DNA from: Anaeromyxobacter sp. Fw109-5
GTDB taxonomy: Bacteria > Myxococcota > Myxococcia > Myxococcales > Anaeromyxobacteraceae
Direction of reading: 5' to 3'
DNA: 64,000 nucleotides
Assembly (NCBI RefSeq): GCF_000017505.1
Contig: NC_009675.1
Location: 3,543,001-3,607,000 of the forward strand
Below the pieces are notes generated by a model, which was not told the origin of the DNA, made no database searches, and saw only the letters and a program-made list of their open reading frames with translations. Positions 1 through 8,129 of this stretch are shown here, in pieces (position 1 is the stretch's first letter; every line of letters begins with the position of its first letter). A program made the position numbers and the translations under genes.

Positions 1-95
1 CACATGACCGCTTCCGTCGCATGGGCGTCGCCGGGGTGACGCCAGATGCCAGCGGGGCGCCACCAGCGCCGCAGCAGGCCCTGTGGGGACCGTGA
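1..95 (+). CDS. HNH endonuclease family protein, C-terminal end (cut by window edge)
   Basis: The frame with codons starting at base 3 reads HDRFRRMGVAG and ends QQALWGP before a TGA at 93-95. This matches the last 30 or so residues of the intact HNH protein at 51200-52375 (HMDRFRRES ... QQGLWAT). The rest of the gene, including the HNH motif, lies left of the window, so activity cannot be judged. The downstream 190 bases also match the 3' flank of that copy, so this is the right part of the same element. Confidence 0.7.
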   Translation, partial: HDRFRRMGVAGVTPDASGAPPAPQQALWGP

Positions 96-286
96 CCCGG
101 GCCTACGGAACGGGAGCAAAGCCGACCGCAGCGTCTTCCGGCGACGCCGATCCGCGGCGACTCCGCCCCGCGGGCCTCCTCGTAGCCCGCCTTTCCCTCG
201 CTCGTACTGCTCCGTCGCGCGTGCCCACCGCGGGCGCGCGGTCGGCACCTCGTCCCGAGTCCAGCGCGAGCCGATGTGACGAATGA
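1..286 (+). mobile_element. Right end of HNH element, copy 1
   Basis: After the HNH stop codon, bases 96-272 match, with substitutions, the 3' flank of the other two HNH copies (for example ACGGAACGGGAGCAAAG and CGTACTGCTCC). The stretch ends in GATGTGACGAATGA at 273-286, the same 14-mer that bounds the intact copy at 51007-52882. Hexamer repeats begin a few bases later. The left end is outside the window. Confidence 0.65.
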
Positions 287-289
287 CAA

Positions 290-588
290 GGTCGGGGTCG
301 AGGTCGAGGTCGAGGTCGGGGTCGGGGTCGGGGTCGGGGTCGAGGTCGGGGTCGAGGTCGCGGGTCGCGGGTCGCGGGTCGCGGTCGAGGTCGAGGTCGA
401 GGTCGAGGTCGGGGTCGAGGTCGCGAGGTCGAGGTCGAGGTCGAGGTCGAGGTCGAGGTCGAGGTCGAGGTCGAGGTCGAGGTCGAGGTCGAGGTCGAGG
501 TCGCGGTCGCGGTCGCGGTCGCGGTCGCGGTCGCGAGGTCGAGGTCGAGGTCGAGGTCGCGGGTCGCGGGTCGCGGGTCGCGGGTCGG
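290..588 (+). repeat. GGTCGN hexamer array 1
   Basis: About 50 tandem copies of GGTCGA, GGTCGG or GGTCGC, passing into a 7-base variant (GCGGGTC) at the right end. None of these units contains a stop codon in any of six frames, so long low-complexity reading frames cross the array and are not genes. The array begins just after the terminal 14-mer of the HNH element and ends 28 bases from the stop codon of the minus-strand gene at 616. Confidence 0.95.
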
Positions 589-615
589 ATCCGATTTCCC
601 GGCAGCCGTGTCGCC

Positions 616-1410
616 TCACCCTCCCCGCTCCGCCCTCCGCTCCCACCACGTCCGCAGCAGGATCGGCGCGAACGCAGCGTCCTCGACGAGGTAGCGGCGC
701 CACAGCCGGCGCGGCTCGCGCGACAGCCGGTGCAGCCACTCGAGGCCCGCGCGCGACATCCAGCGCGGCGCGCGCGGGACGGTCCCCGCGACGAAGGCGA
801 GGCTCGCGCCGACGCCCAGGACCACCGCCGGCCGGAGCAGCTCGAGGTGGCGGTGGATCCAGAGCTCCTGCTTCGGCGCGCCCAGCCCGACGTAGACGAG
901 GTCCGGGCGCGCCGCCCGGACGCGCTCCGCGGCGGCGCGGCAGGCCTCGGCGCCCGCGGGCGAGAGGTCGAGGGCCGGCGCGTCCACGCCGGCGATCCGG
1001 ACGCCGGGATCCCGCGCGAGGACCTCCGCGGCCCGCGCCGCGTCGCCGGGCGCGCCGCCGAGCAGGTACAGCCCCCAGCCGCGCCTCGCCGCGCGCGCCG
1101 CGAGCGGCGCCACCAGATCGGAGCCCGCCACGCGCTCGGGCAGCGGCGCCCCGAGGAGCCGCGAGGCCCAGACGAGCGGCATCCCGTCCGCGAGGGCGAG
1201 GTCGGCGCCCGCGTAGGCGGCGCGGAGCTCCGCGTCGCGCTCCGCCTTCACGACGTGGTCCACGTTCGGCGTGAACACCGCCCCGCCCCGCCCCGCGAGG
1301 ACGAGCGCCTCGATCGCGTCGAGCGCCTCCTCCAGGGCGAGCGGGTCGAGCTCGAGCCGGCCGATCCGCAGGCGGCGCGACGGGGGAGGCGGTGCGGGGG
1401 GGGACGCCAC
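616..1410 (-). CDS. WecG/TagA/CpsF family glycosyltransferase
   Basis: This is a 264-residue enzyme of the WecG/TagA/CpsF family (GT26), which transfers N-acetylmannosaminuronate or a related sugar to a lipid carrier during surface polysaccharide or teichoic-type polymer synthesis. Family landmarks are present in order: FTPNVDHVVK, LADGMPLVWASRLLG, VAGSDL, LYLLGGAPGDA, VYVGLGAPKQELWI, and GVGASLAFVAGTVPRAP followed by GLEWLHRLSREPRRLWRRY. I prefer the GTG at 1410, which has GGGGAGAA just upstream. An ATG at 1515 overlaps the fdhE stop (TGATG) but would add 35 low-complexity residues. It lies downstream of formate dehydrogenase genes with no obvious functional tie. The exact sugar is unknown. 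Confidence 0.88.
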   Translation of the reverse strand: MASPPAPPPPSRRLRIGRLELDPLALEEALDAIEALVLAGRGGAVFTPNVDHVVKAERDAELRAAYAGADLALADGMPLVWASRLLGAPLPERVAGSDLVAPLAARAARRGWGLYLLGGAPGDAARAAEVLARDPGVRIAGVDAPALDLSPAGAEACRAAAERVRAARPDLVYVGLGAPKQELWIHRHLELLRPAVVLGVGASLAFVAGTVPRAPRWMSRAGLEWLHRLSREPRRLWRRYLVEDAAFAPILLRTWWERRAERGG

Positions 1411-1514
1411 GCGCCACTTCTCCCCGCGTGCGGGGCGCCCGTCCACTTTTTCGAGCAGCGCAGGACCGAGCCCGCCCGGCGCGGCGGGCAGGCAGCGTGC
1501 GCCGCGGCCGCGCA

Positions 1515-2375
1515 TCAGGCCTGGTGGTCTCCGCCTTGGCCCTCGAGCTCGTACAGCGACGTCCCGAGCCGCCGGTAGCCGCGATCGCGCGCGAGCACGT
1601 CGAGGTGGAGGGTCGGCCAGTCGGAGAGGACCAGCTCCAGGTCCCGCGTGCCGGTGTACGTCTTCACGTAGCCCTTGCACGCCTCGCACACGTCGAGCCG
1701 CAGGCCGGGCTCCTGCTCGAGCTCGAGCACGCCGAGCCGGTTCGCGTCCTCGTTGTCGCAGAACGGGCAGGCCACGCGCTTGAAGGTCCACCGCGTCCGG
1801 CAGCAGCCGCACGCGAGCTGCCGGCCGCGCCCCTCCGCCACCGAGACGAGGGTGCCCATGGTCGGGGCCGATCCGCACGTCGGGCACTCGCCGCGGCGCC
1901 AGCGCTCCTCGTCGCGCCAGCGGTCGAACTCCGCCACGATCGGCGCGAGGACGCGCTGCAGGGCCGTCCACCCGAGGTACCGCACCAGCCCGCCGCCCTC
2001 CGGCTGGCCCTTCTCCGGCGAGCCGCACACCAGCCACGCGATCGCGGCCTCCGCGGCCCGGGGCGCGCTGAGCGCCTCGTCGAGGGCCTTCGCCGCCGTG
2101 GCGATGGCGGGGGGCAGCGCCGCCCGGGAGACGGCCGCCGTCACCGCGCGGAGGGCCGCCGCCCCCTCGGGCGCCACGTCCAGCCCGGCGCGCGCGCTCC
2201 GCAGGAGCGGTACTCCCGCGGCGAGATCCGCTGCGTACGCGTCCCACGCCGGGCGGCGCGCGATGGGCGCCGCCTGGGCGGCGGCGGCCTCGACCAGCGC
2301 CTGGAAGGCGGCGACGCCCTCCAGGTAGGGGTGGGCCTCGATCCACTTCTTCGTCGAAGCGTCGTTCATGTTCAT
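1515..2375 (-). CDS. fdhE: Formate dehydrogenase accessory protein FdhE
   Basis: This 286-residue cytoplasmic protein resembles FdhE, needed for maturation of respiratory formate dehydrogenase. It carries the paired rubredoxin-like cysteine knuckles of the family: CPTCGSAP, CGCCRTRW, CPFCDNED and CEACKGYVKTY in the C-terminal half, expected to bind iron or zinc. The start is ATG at 2375, with a second ATG two codons on. It follows the fused electron-transfer subunit gene after an 80-base gap that holds a strong hairpin, so its expression may be lower than, or separate from, that of the structural genes. Confidence 0.93.
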   Translation of the reverse strand: MNMNDASTKKWIEAHPYLEGVAAFQALVEAAAAQAAPIARRPAWDAYAADLAAGVPLLRSARAGLDVAPEGAAALRAVTAAVSRAALPPAIATAAKALDEALSAPRAAEAAIAWLVCGSPEKGQPEGGGLVRYLGWTALQRVLAPIVAEFDRWRDEERWRRGECPTCGSAPTMGTLVSVAEGRGRQLACGCCRTRWTFKRVACPFCDNEDANRLGVLELEQEPGLRLDVCEACKGYVKTYTGTRDLELVLSDWPTLHLDVLARDRGYRRLGTSLYELEGQGGDHQA

Positions 2376-2399
2376 CGTCGTCAGATCCTAGCAAGTGAG

Positions 2400-2431
2400 A
2401 AGGCCCCCGGCCGCGAGCGACCGGGGGCCTT
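2400..2431 (-). terminator. Hairpin between the fused FeS/NrfD gene and fdhE
   Basis: A perfect 11-bp inverted repeat, AAGGCCCCCGG and CCGGGGGCCTT, surrounds a 10-base loop. On the minus strand it is followed by TCTCACTTG, not a clean T run. It is likely a partial terminator or a processing/stability hairpin that lowers read-through from the dehydrogenase genes into fdhE. Confidence 0.7.
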
Positions 2432-2455
2432 CCGTCGTTCGATACGGCGGCGCCG

Positions 2456-4690
2456 CTACGCGGCGGCGTCGGCCTGCCGCTCCGGCTCCGCCTCCACCGC
2501 CGCGCCCTGCTTCGGCAGCACCGGCATGTGCCGGACCGCGAGGCCGAACAGGAAGATGGTGGCGGCGATGAGGCCGATGGAGATGCCCCACTCGACCACG
2601 CTCGGGAAGTAGGACTGCGGCGCGATCTGCGGCGCGGCCCCCTTCAGCTCCATCCCGAACACGACCACGTTCACGCGGTTGAGCACGATCCCGCCGGTCG
2701 CGAGGAACGCTCCGAGCGCCAGCGTCCGGGGGTTCTCGCGCAGCTTCGCGACGCCGAGGAGGGCGAGGGGCAGGATGCCGCCCGCCACCAGCTCCACGAG
2801 GATGAGCCCGGCCTTGGGGCCGGTCAGCGCCGCGGCGAGCTGGCCGCGCACCGCGAGGTCGCCCACGCGGAAGGCGAGGTACACCGCGAGCGCCCAGAAC
2901 GCGATCTTACCGAGCGACGCGAGCTGGTCCATGCGCAGCTGCCGCTTGAACCCCTTCGCGATCCACATCTCGATGAGCACCATGAGCGCGGTGCCCGCCG
3001 CGACGGCGGAGAGGAAGAAGTAGACCGGCATGACCGGCGACCACCACGCCTTCGAGAGCTTGTCGGGCATGAGGAGGAACAGCGACCCGAGCGAGCTCTG
3101 GTGCATCGTGGAGAGCGTCACCGCCGCGATGGCGAGCATGATGGGCTCGGCCTTCTTGCCCGGCTGCGCGCGGAAGGCCCAGGCCATGAAGCCGAAGGTC
3201 GCCGCCGCGAGGCCCGTGTACACGAGGTTGCGCGACATCAGGTACACGAAGAGCGAGACCGCCGCGACCACGTAGACGGGCGACCAGCGCTTCCAGGTCT
3301 CCATCGCCGCCTTGAGGCCCCACCGGTCGAACGGCACCGGCAGGAACTCGGCGAGGAGGACGGTCACGTAGAGGCCGACGCACCACGAGACCTCGAACAT
3401 GGCCGAGTGCTCGGGGGCGTTCAGCGCGAGCTGGTAGAAGTGCCACGGCAGGCCGAGGTCGGCGAGGAGCGTCACCGTGACGAACGAGTAGCTGAGGAGC
3501 CCCATCAGCACGGCGGACCGGCCGATGGAGTAGAGGTCCTTGCGCTGGAACACGTAGATGAGGCCCGCCGTCGCGAACGCGCCGGCCGCCACCGCGATCC
3601 AGACGAGGTCGAAGACGATCCAGAGGCCCCAGGCCCAGGTGTCGGAGAGGTTGGTGGAGCCGCCCAGGCCGAGCGCGAAGCGGGCGATGAACGACGCGCC
3701 GCCGAACGCCATGAGCGCCGCGAGGAAGACGTTCGCGGGCGTCCACAGCTTCGACTTCACCGGCGCGAACTCGAGGTGGTGGTCGTGCCCCTCGTCCCTG
3801 TGGGCCTTCCCCGCGCCCTTGGCGTGCTTCATGGGCGTCGGCTCCACCTTCTGGACCTCCTGACGGCGCTTGTGCAGGGCGTAGGCCCCGCCGAGCGCCG
3901 CGCCCACGCCGATCACCGCGGGCGGCACGGCCCCGAGGGCGACGGCGCTGCGCTTCGGGTAGCTCTCGTTCCCGACCTCCGGGAACCCGAGCTCCGAGAA
4001 CGGCACGCTGGCGAGGTACAGCATGTTCGTGCCGCCGGCCTCCTGCTCGCCGTAGATGCGGTCCACGTACTTCCCGGGGCTCGCCGCCATGCGCTCGCGC
4101 GCCTCGCGGAGGAGCTCCTCGCGGTCGCCGAACTTCAGCGCGCCCGCCGGGCACTGCTTCACGCACGCCGGGAGCGCGATCGCCGCGGCGAACCGCTGGT
4201 GATCGTCCGCGCTGAGCGCGTCGCCGTTACGCACCGTCGGCGCGGGCTGCAGCGCCCGGTCGTGGCACATGTCGCACTTCTGGATGGTGGGCGCGAGCGA
4301 GTCCCACTCCGCCATGGGCACGCCCCACGGGCAGGCCCACATGCAGTAGCGGCAGCCGATGCACTTCGACTCGTCGTAGACGACCGGCCCTTCCTTCGTC
4401 TTGTGAATGGCCGTCACCGGGCAGGCCGACGCGCAGGCCGGCTCGTCACAGTGCATGCACTGCCGCTTGGCGAAGGCGTACTGCAGGCCGCCCGGCGCGC
4501 TCGGGGCGTCCACCTCGTGCGTGGTGATGACGCACAGGGTCTTCGCCGAGAGCGTGAGCGGGTTCTGCAGGCCGACGGCCGCGTTCAGCTGCGTCCGCTC
4601 GGCCGGCATGTCGTTCCACTGCTTGCAGGTGACCTGGCACGAGCGGCACCCGATGCACTTCGTCGTGTCGATCAACGTGGCGTTGCTCAT
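2456..4690 (-). CDS. Fused formate dehydrogenase FeS subunit and NrfD/HybB-type membrane subunit
   Basis: This 744-residue protein joins two subunits that are usually separate. Residues 1 to about 230 form a four-cluster ferredoxin like FdnH/HybA, with C12-x2-C15-x2-C18-x3-C22, then CMHCDEPACASACP, CIGCRYCMWACP and CDMCHDRA plus ACVKQCP. A single membrane segment near 250-272 and a His/Lys-rich linker follow. From about 310 onward come eight to ten membrane helices of the NrfD/HybB (polysulfide reductase membrane subunit) type. It should carry electrons from the catalytic subunit to menaquinone in the cytoplasmic membrane. AAAGGA precedes the ATG. It starts 37 bases after the catalytic subunit gene. 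Confidence 0.9.
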   Translation of the reverse strand: MSNATLIDTTKCIGCRSCQVTCKQWNDMPAERTQLNAAVGLQNPLTLSAKTLCVITTHEVDAPSAPGGLQYAFAKRQCMHCDEPACASACPVTAIHKTKEGPVVYDESKCIGCRYCMWACPWGVPMAEWDSLAPTIQKCDMCHDRALQPAPTVRNGDALSADDHQRFAAAIALPACVKQCPAGALKFGDREELLREARERMAASPGKYVDRIYGEQEAGGTNMLYLASVPFSELGFPEVGNESYPKRSAVALGAVPPAVIGVGAALGGAYALHKRRQEVQKVEPTPMKHAKGAGKAHRDEGHDHHLEFAPVKSKLWTPANVFLAALMAFGGASFIARFALGLGGSTNLSDTWAWGLWIVFDLVWIAVAAGAFATAGLIYVFQRKDLYSIGRSAVLMGLLSYSFVTVTLLADLGLPWHFYQLALNAPEHSAMFEVSWCVGLYVTVLLAEFLPVPFDRWGLKAAMETWKRWSPVYVVAAVSLFVYLMSRNLVYTGLAAATFGFMAWAFRAQPGKKAEPIMLAIAAVTLSTMHQSSLGSLFLLMPDKLSKAWWSPVMPVYFFLSAVAAGTALMVLIEMWIAKGFKRQLRMDQLASLGKIAFWALAVYLAFRVGDLAVRGQLAAALTGPKAGLILVELVAGGILPLALLGVAKLRENPRTLALGAFLATGGIVLNRVNVVVFGMELKGAAPQIAPQSYFPSVVEWGISIGLIAATIFLFGLAVRHMPVLPKQGAAVEAEPERQADAAA

Positions 4691-4727
4691 GGTCTTTCCT
4701 TTCGGAGGCGTCGCGGCCGTGAGGCCG

Positions 4728-7700
4728 CTACGCCACCGCCTCCGCCACGCGCACCACGTTGACGAGGCAGGCCTTCGTCTCCTGCGTGCCCGCGCCGGGG
4801 TCCACCGCGTCGATGGTCAGCACGTTCGTCGACGGACCGGTCGAGAGCCCCTTGAAACCCCAGTTGTAGGGCATCCACACCACCGGCACGTCCTGCCCGG
4901 CGATCTTCATGACCTGCATGCGCTTCGTGACGACGGCCTTCACGACCATCTCACCGCGCGCCGACGAGACCTTCACCCGGTCGCCGCCCTTCACGTGCAG
5001 CTGCTCGGCGAGCTGCGTGGGCAGCTCCACGACGCACTCCGGCTGCAGCTCGTTGAGCCAGGGCACGTTGCGGGTGGTGGACCCGGCGCACCAGTGCTCC
5101 GCGATGGAGGACGTCATGAGGACGTACGGGAAGTCCTTCGCCGTCCCGACGGGCTGCTTGCCCGGGACGCGCGGGTACTTCACGCACGGGTTGTGCTGGA
5201 CGGTCGGGTGCAGCACGTTCGCGACCGGGCTCTCGATCGGCTCGTAGAACTCGGGGAACGGGCCGTCCTTGGGCGTGTACGAGCCGTCGCGCGGCAGCCC
5301 CTTCTCCTTCGCGTCCGGGTCCTTGTAGACGGCGGCCATGAGCCGGCCGACGCCCTCGCCCGTCATGCGGAAGGCGCGCTGCCCCTCCGGCGTGTCCGGG
5401 CCCTTCGTGGGGTCCGGCACGTCCGGCGTGTCCACGCCCTTCCACTTGTTCTCCGTCGCGTCCCACCAGATGACGGGGGTCGTGCCGGCCCAGGGCTTCC
5501 CGCTCGCGTCGCAGGAGGCGCGGTTGTAGAGGATCTTCATGTTGCCGGGCCAGGACCACGCGAAGCCGGGGAACATGCCGAGCCCGGAGGGATCGGTCTT
5601 CGCGTCACGGCGCTTCGAGAGGTTCTTCCCTCCCCCGAACACGCCCGCGTAGATCCAGACGCCCGACGAGGTCGAGCCGTCCGCCTGGAGCTGCCCGATC
5701 CCGGCCACCAAGGTGCCCGGCTTCAGGACCTTGCCGTCCGGCAGGGTGACCTCCTTCACGACGCGGCCGCTGATCTCCTGGAGCACCGCCTCCGCCTTGT
5801 TCTCCGCGGGGTAGTTCCAGACCGCCTTCTGGAGCGGCTCGTCCTTCGGGTCGGTGGACCCAGCGTAGAGGTCGCGCACCTTGCGGAAGACCGTGTCGAT
5901 GATGTCGAGGTCGGCCTTGGCCTGGCCGGGCGGCTTCACCGCCTCGTAGCGCCACTGCACGAGGCGGCCCGAGCCGGTGATCGTGCCCTCCTTCTCCATG
6001 AAGTAGGCGGCGGGGAGGAGGAGCACCTCGGTCTGGATGGCCTTCGGGTCCGCGCCCGGCCGCTGCCAGAAGCTGGCCGTCTCCGTGTCCCACAGCTCCT
6101 GCACCACGAGCATGTCGAGCTTCGACAGCGCCTCGTGCACGTAGTTCAGGTTCGGGTTCGTGACCATCGGGTTCTGTCCGACGGCCCACAGGAGCTTCAG
6201 CTTCCCGGCGTACGCGTCGTCGATCATCCCGTAGACGGTGTAGTCCTTCGCGCCGTTCTTCTTCGGGAGCCAGCGCCAGCCGAAGTCGTTCTCGGCCGTG
6301 GCGTTGTCGCCGAACCACGCCTTGAGGCCGTTGACGGTGAACTTCCGCCGGAACGTCCCGTTCGACTTCGTCCACGCCTCGAGCGTCGGGTGGTCGTGGT
6401 TGGGGGCGTTGATGTAGCCGAACATGTAGCCGTTCAGGACGGACATGTCGCAGGCGCCCTGGACGTTCGGCTCGCCGCGCAGGGCGTTCACGCCGCCGCC
6501 GACCTTGCCGATGTTGCCGAGGAGCAGCTGGAGGATGCCGTAGCAGCGGATGTTCTGGATGCCGACGGTGTGCTGCGTCATCCCGAGCGCGTAGAGGATC
6601 GTGCCCGGGCGGTTGTTCGCGAAGGTCTCGGCGATGAGCTTGATCTGGTCCGCCGGGACGCCCGAGATCTCCTCGCCCACCTCGAGGGTGTAGCGCGCGA
6701 AGTGCTGCTTCAGCTTCGCGAACACGCTCCGCGGGTCGTCGAGGCTGGCCGCCTTCTTGGGCTTCTGCGTCGCCGCGTCGAGGTCGTACGCCCACGAGGC
6801 GGTGTCGTACTTGTGCGCGTCCCCGTGGTAGCCGGTGAACACGCCCTCGTCGAAGCCGAACTCGTCCTTCGCGAGGAGCAGCGCGTTCGTGTGCAGCTTG
6901 ACGTACTCCTCGTCGTAGAGCTTGTTCGCGAGGACGTGGTTGATCATCGCGCCGAGGAACGCGATGTCAGCGCCCGGACGGATGCGGGCGAAGATGTCCG
7001 CGATCGACGAGGTGCGGTTGAAGCGCGGGTCGACGTGGATGATCTTCGCGCCCTTCGCCTGCGCCTTCCGGATCCACTTCATCGACATCACGTGGTTCTC
7101 GGCGGCGTTGCTGCCCTCGATGAGGAACACCTTGGCGTTCTGCAGATCCGCCCAGTGGTTCGTCATCGCGCCACGGCCGAACGAGGCCCCCAGACTGGGG
7201 ACCGTGGGGCTGTGTCAAAGCCTGGCCTGGTGCTCGATGAAGCTCGCTCCGAAGAGCCGCCCCATCTTGTTCCAGAGGTAGCACTCCTCGTTGGTGTTCT
7301 GCGCGCCGCCCAGGAAGCCGATCGCGTCGGTGCGGTTCACCGGGTACTCGACGTCGCCGGCCTTCTCGGTGGCGATCCAGGTCGAGTCGCGGACCTCCTT
7401 CACCTTGCGGGCGAGCTTCTCGAACGCCTCGTCCCAGCTGATCTCCTGCCAGCGGTCCGAGCCCGGCGCCCGGTACATCGGCGTCTTCACGCGCCGATCG
7501 GACTCATGGGTCGCCTGCATGGCCGCGCCCTTCGAGCAGAGCGCGCCCTGATTGATGACGTGATCGGGATCGCCCTCGAGGTTGACGAGCTTGCCGTCCA
7601 CCACGTTGCAGACCATCCCGCAGCCGCAGGAGCAGAAGTTACAGGCGGTCGTGTACTGCTTCGCGCCCGTGAGCTTCAGGTGCCCCGTCGCCGCCTGGAC

Positions 7701-7790
7701 CTTCGACGCGCTGAAGCCGAGCTCGGCGAGCGCGAGGCCGGCGCCACCGCCGGCCGTCCACTTCAACCAGTCTCTTCTGCTGATGCTCAT
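4728..7790 (-). CDS. fdnG: Formate dehydrogenase catalytic subunit, selenocysteine-containing, Tat-exported
   Basis: This is a 1020-residue molybdenum/tungsten bis-MGD enzyme that oxidises formate on the periplasmic side. The N-terminus SRRDWLKW with a following hydrophobic run is a twin-arginine signal. C50, C53, C57 and C85 match the [4Fe-4S] ligand pattern. An in-frame TGA at 7217-7215 falls at residue 192, exactly where FdnG has catalytic selenocysteine. The sequence before it is EHQARL and after it HSPTVPSLGASFGRGAMTNHW, as in FdnG, and the frame is unbroken on both sides. A SECIS-like hairpin follows the TGA. The C-terminal MGD-binding domain (SSIAEHWCAG, then VVELPTQLAEQLHV) is complete. 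The ATG at 7790 has GGAAAGGGA upstream. Standard gene finders would split it in two at 7215. Confidence 0.95.
7185..7203 (-). promoter_or_regulatory. Bacterial SECIS-like hairpin for the Sec codon of fdnG
   Basis: On the minus strand GGTCCCC pairs with GGGGGCC (one G-U) around the loop AGTCT. The apical loop starts 18 bases after the TGA and has G as its second base. Both fit the known bacterial SECIS consensus, which needs a small apical loop at a defined distance with a G among the first two loop bases. It would recruit SelB during decoding of UGA. selA, selB, selC and selD are not in this window. Confidence 0.8.
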
Positions 7791-7907
7791 CGCTTCCCTT
7801 TCCGGTTCCCCTGCTGGCCGCTGCTGGACTGCGAAGCCTTCGCCGGATGCCGCATGTACTTGACCGCTCAGGTCTTTTTTGGCGTCCGTGCGCCGGTGCG
7901 GCCGCAG

Positions 7908-7923
7908 AGCAAGAGATCTGCCA
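7908..7923 (-). promoter_or_regulatory. Sigma-54 (-24/-12) promoter of the formate dehydrogenase operon
   Basis: The minus strand reads TGGCAGATCTCTTGCT, that is TGGCAG, five bases, TTGCT. It matches the sigma-54 consensus TGGCAC-N5-TTGCW with one mismatch and correct spacing. It lies about 110 bases upstream of the fdnG ATG, and the activator gene ends just upstream. Confidence 0.78.
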
Positions 7924-8018
7924 GCGGGGCGGCGCGAAACGGATGCGCGGCGCGGCCCCGCAGGACGGGCGCGCGACAGCGTTTGCGCGCGGCGGAGCGA
8001 CGAGGAGCCGGCGCCGGC

Positions 8019-8077
8019 GTCACAGGTGTCACGGTGCGCCTGTGACATGTCACGCCGATTGGCGTGACACCGTCACG
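8019..8077. promoter_or_regulatory. Cluster of GTGAC palindromes, probable activator-binding enhancer
   Basis: The stretch holds GTCACAGG (8019-8026) facing CCTGTGAC (8039-8046), the perfect palindrome GTGACATGTCAC (8042-8053), and CGTGAC-acc-GTCACG (8063-8077). They sit about 100-165 bases upstream of the sigma-54 promoter, the usual place for upstream activating sequences. The likely binder is the Fis-type HTH of the regulator encoded at 8130-10115. Binding is inferred. Confidence 0.65.
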
Positions 8078-8129
8078 CGTCGCGCAGCGACCCGCCGTGA
8101 GGTGCGATGCGCGCCGCGCGGTGGTCGCG

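Noticed and set aside
276-1578. Long frames through hexamer arrays (poly VEVG, RSRG, DPDR)
   Set aside because: The units lack stops in all frames, so such frames arise automatically; no start signals or homologues support them.
4728-7790. Formate dehydrogenase as two genes or a pseudogene because of the internal stop
   Set aside because: The stop is TGA at the exact Sec position, flanking residues match FdnG, and a SECIS-like hairpin follows.
2528-8045. Very long open frames on the plus strand opposite the formate dehydrogenase genes
   Set aside because: They are His/Arg/Glu/Pro-rich, match no family and mirror the codon bias of real minus-strand genes. GC-rich third positions give such shadows.
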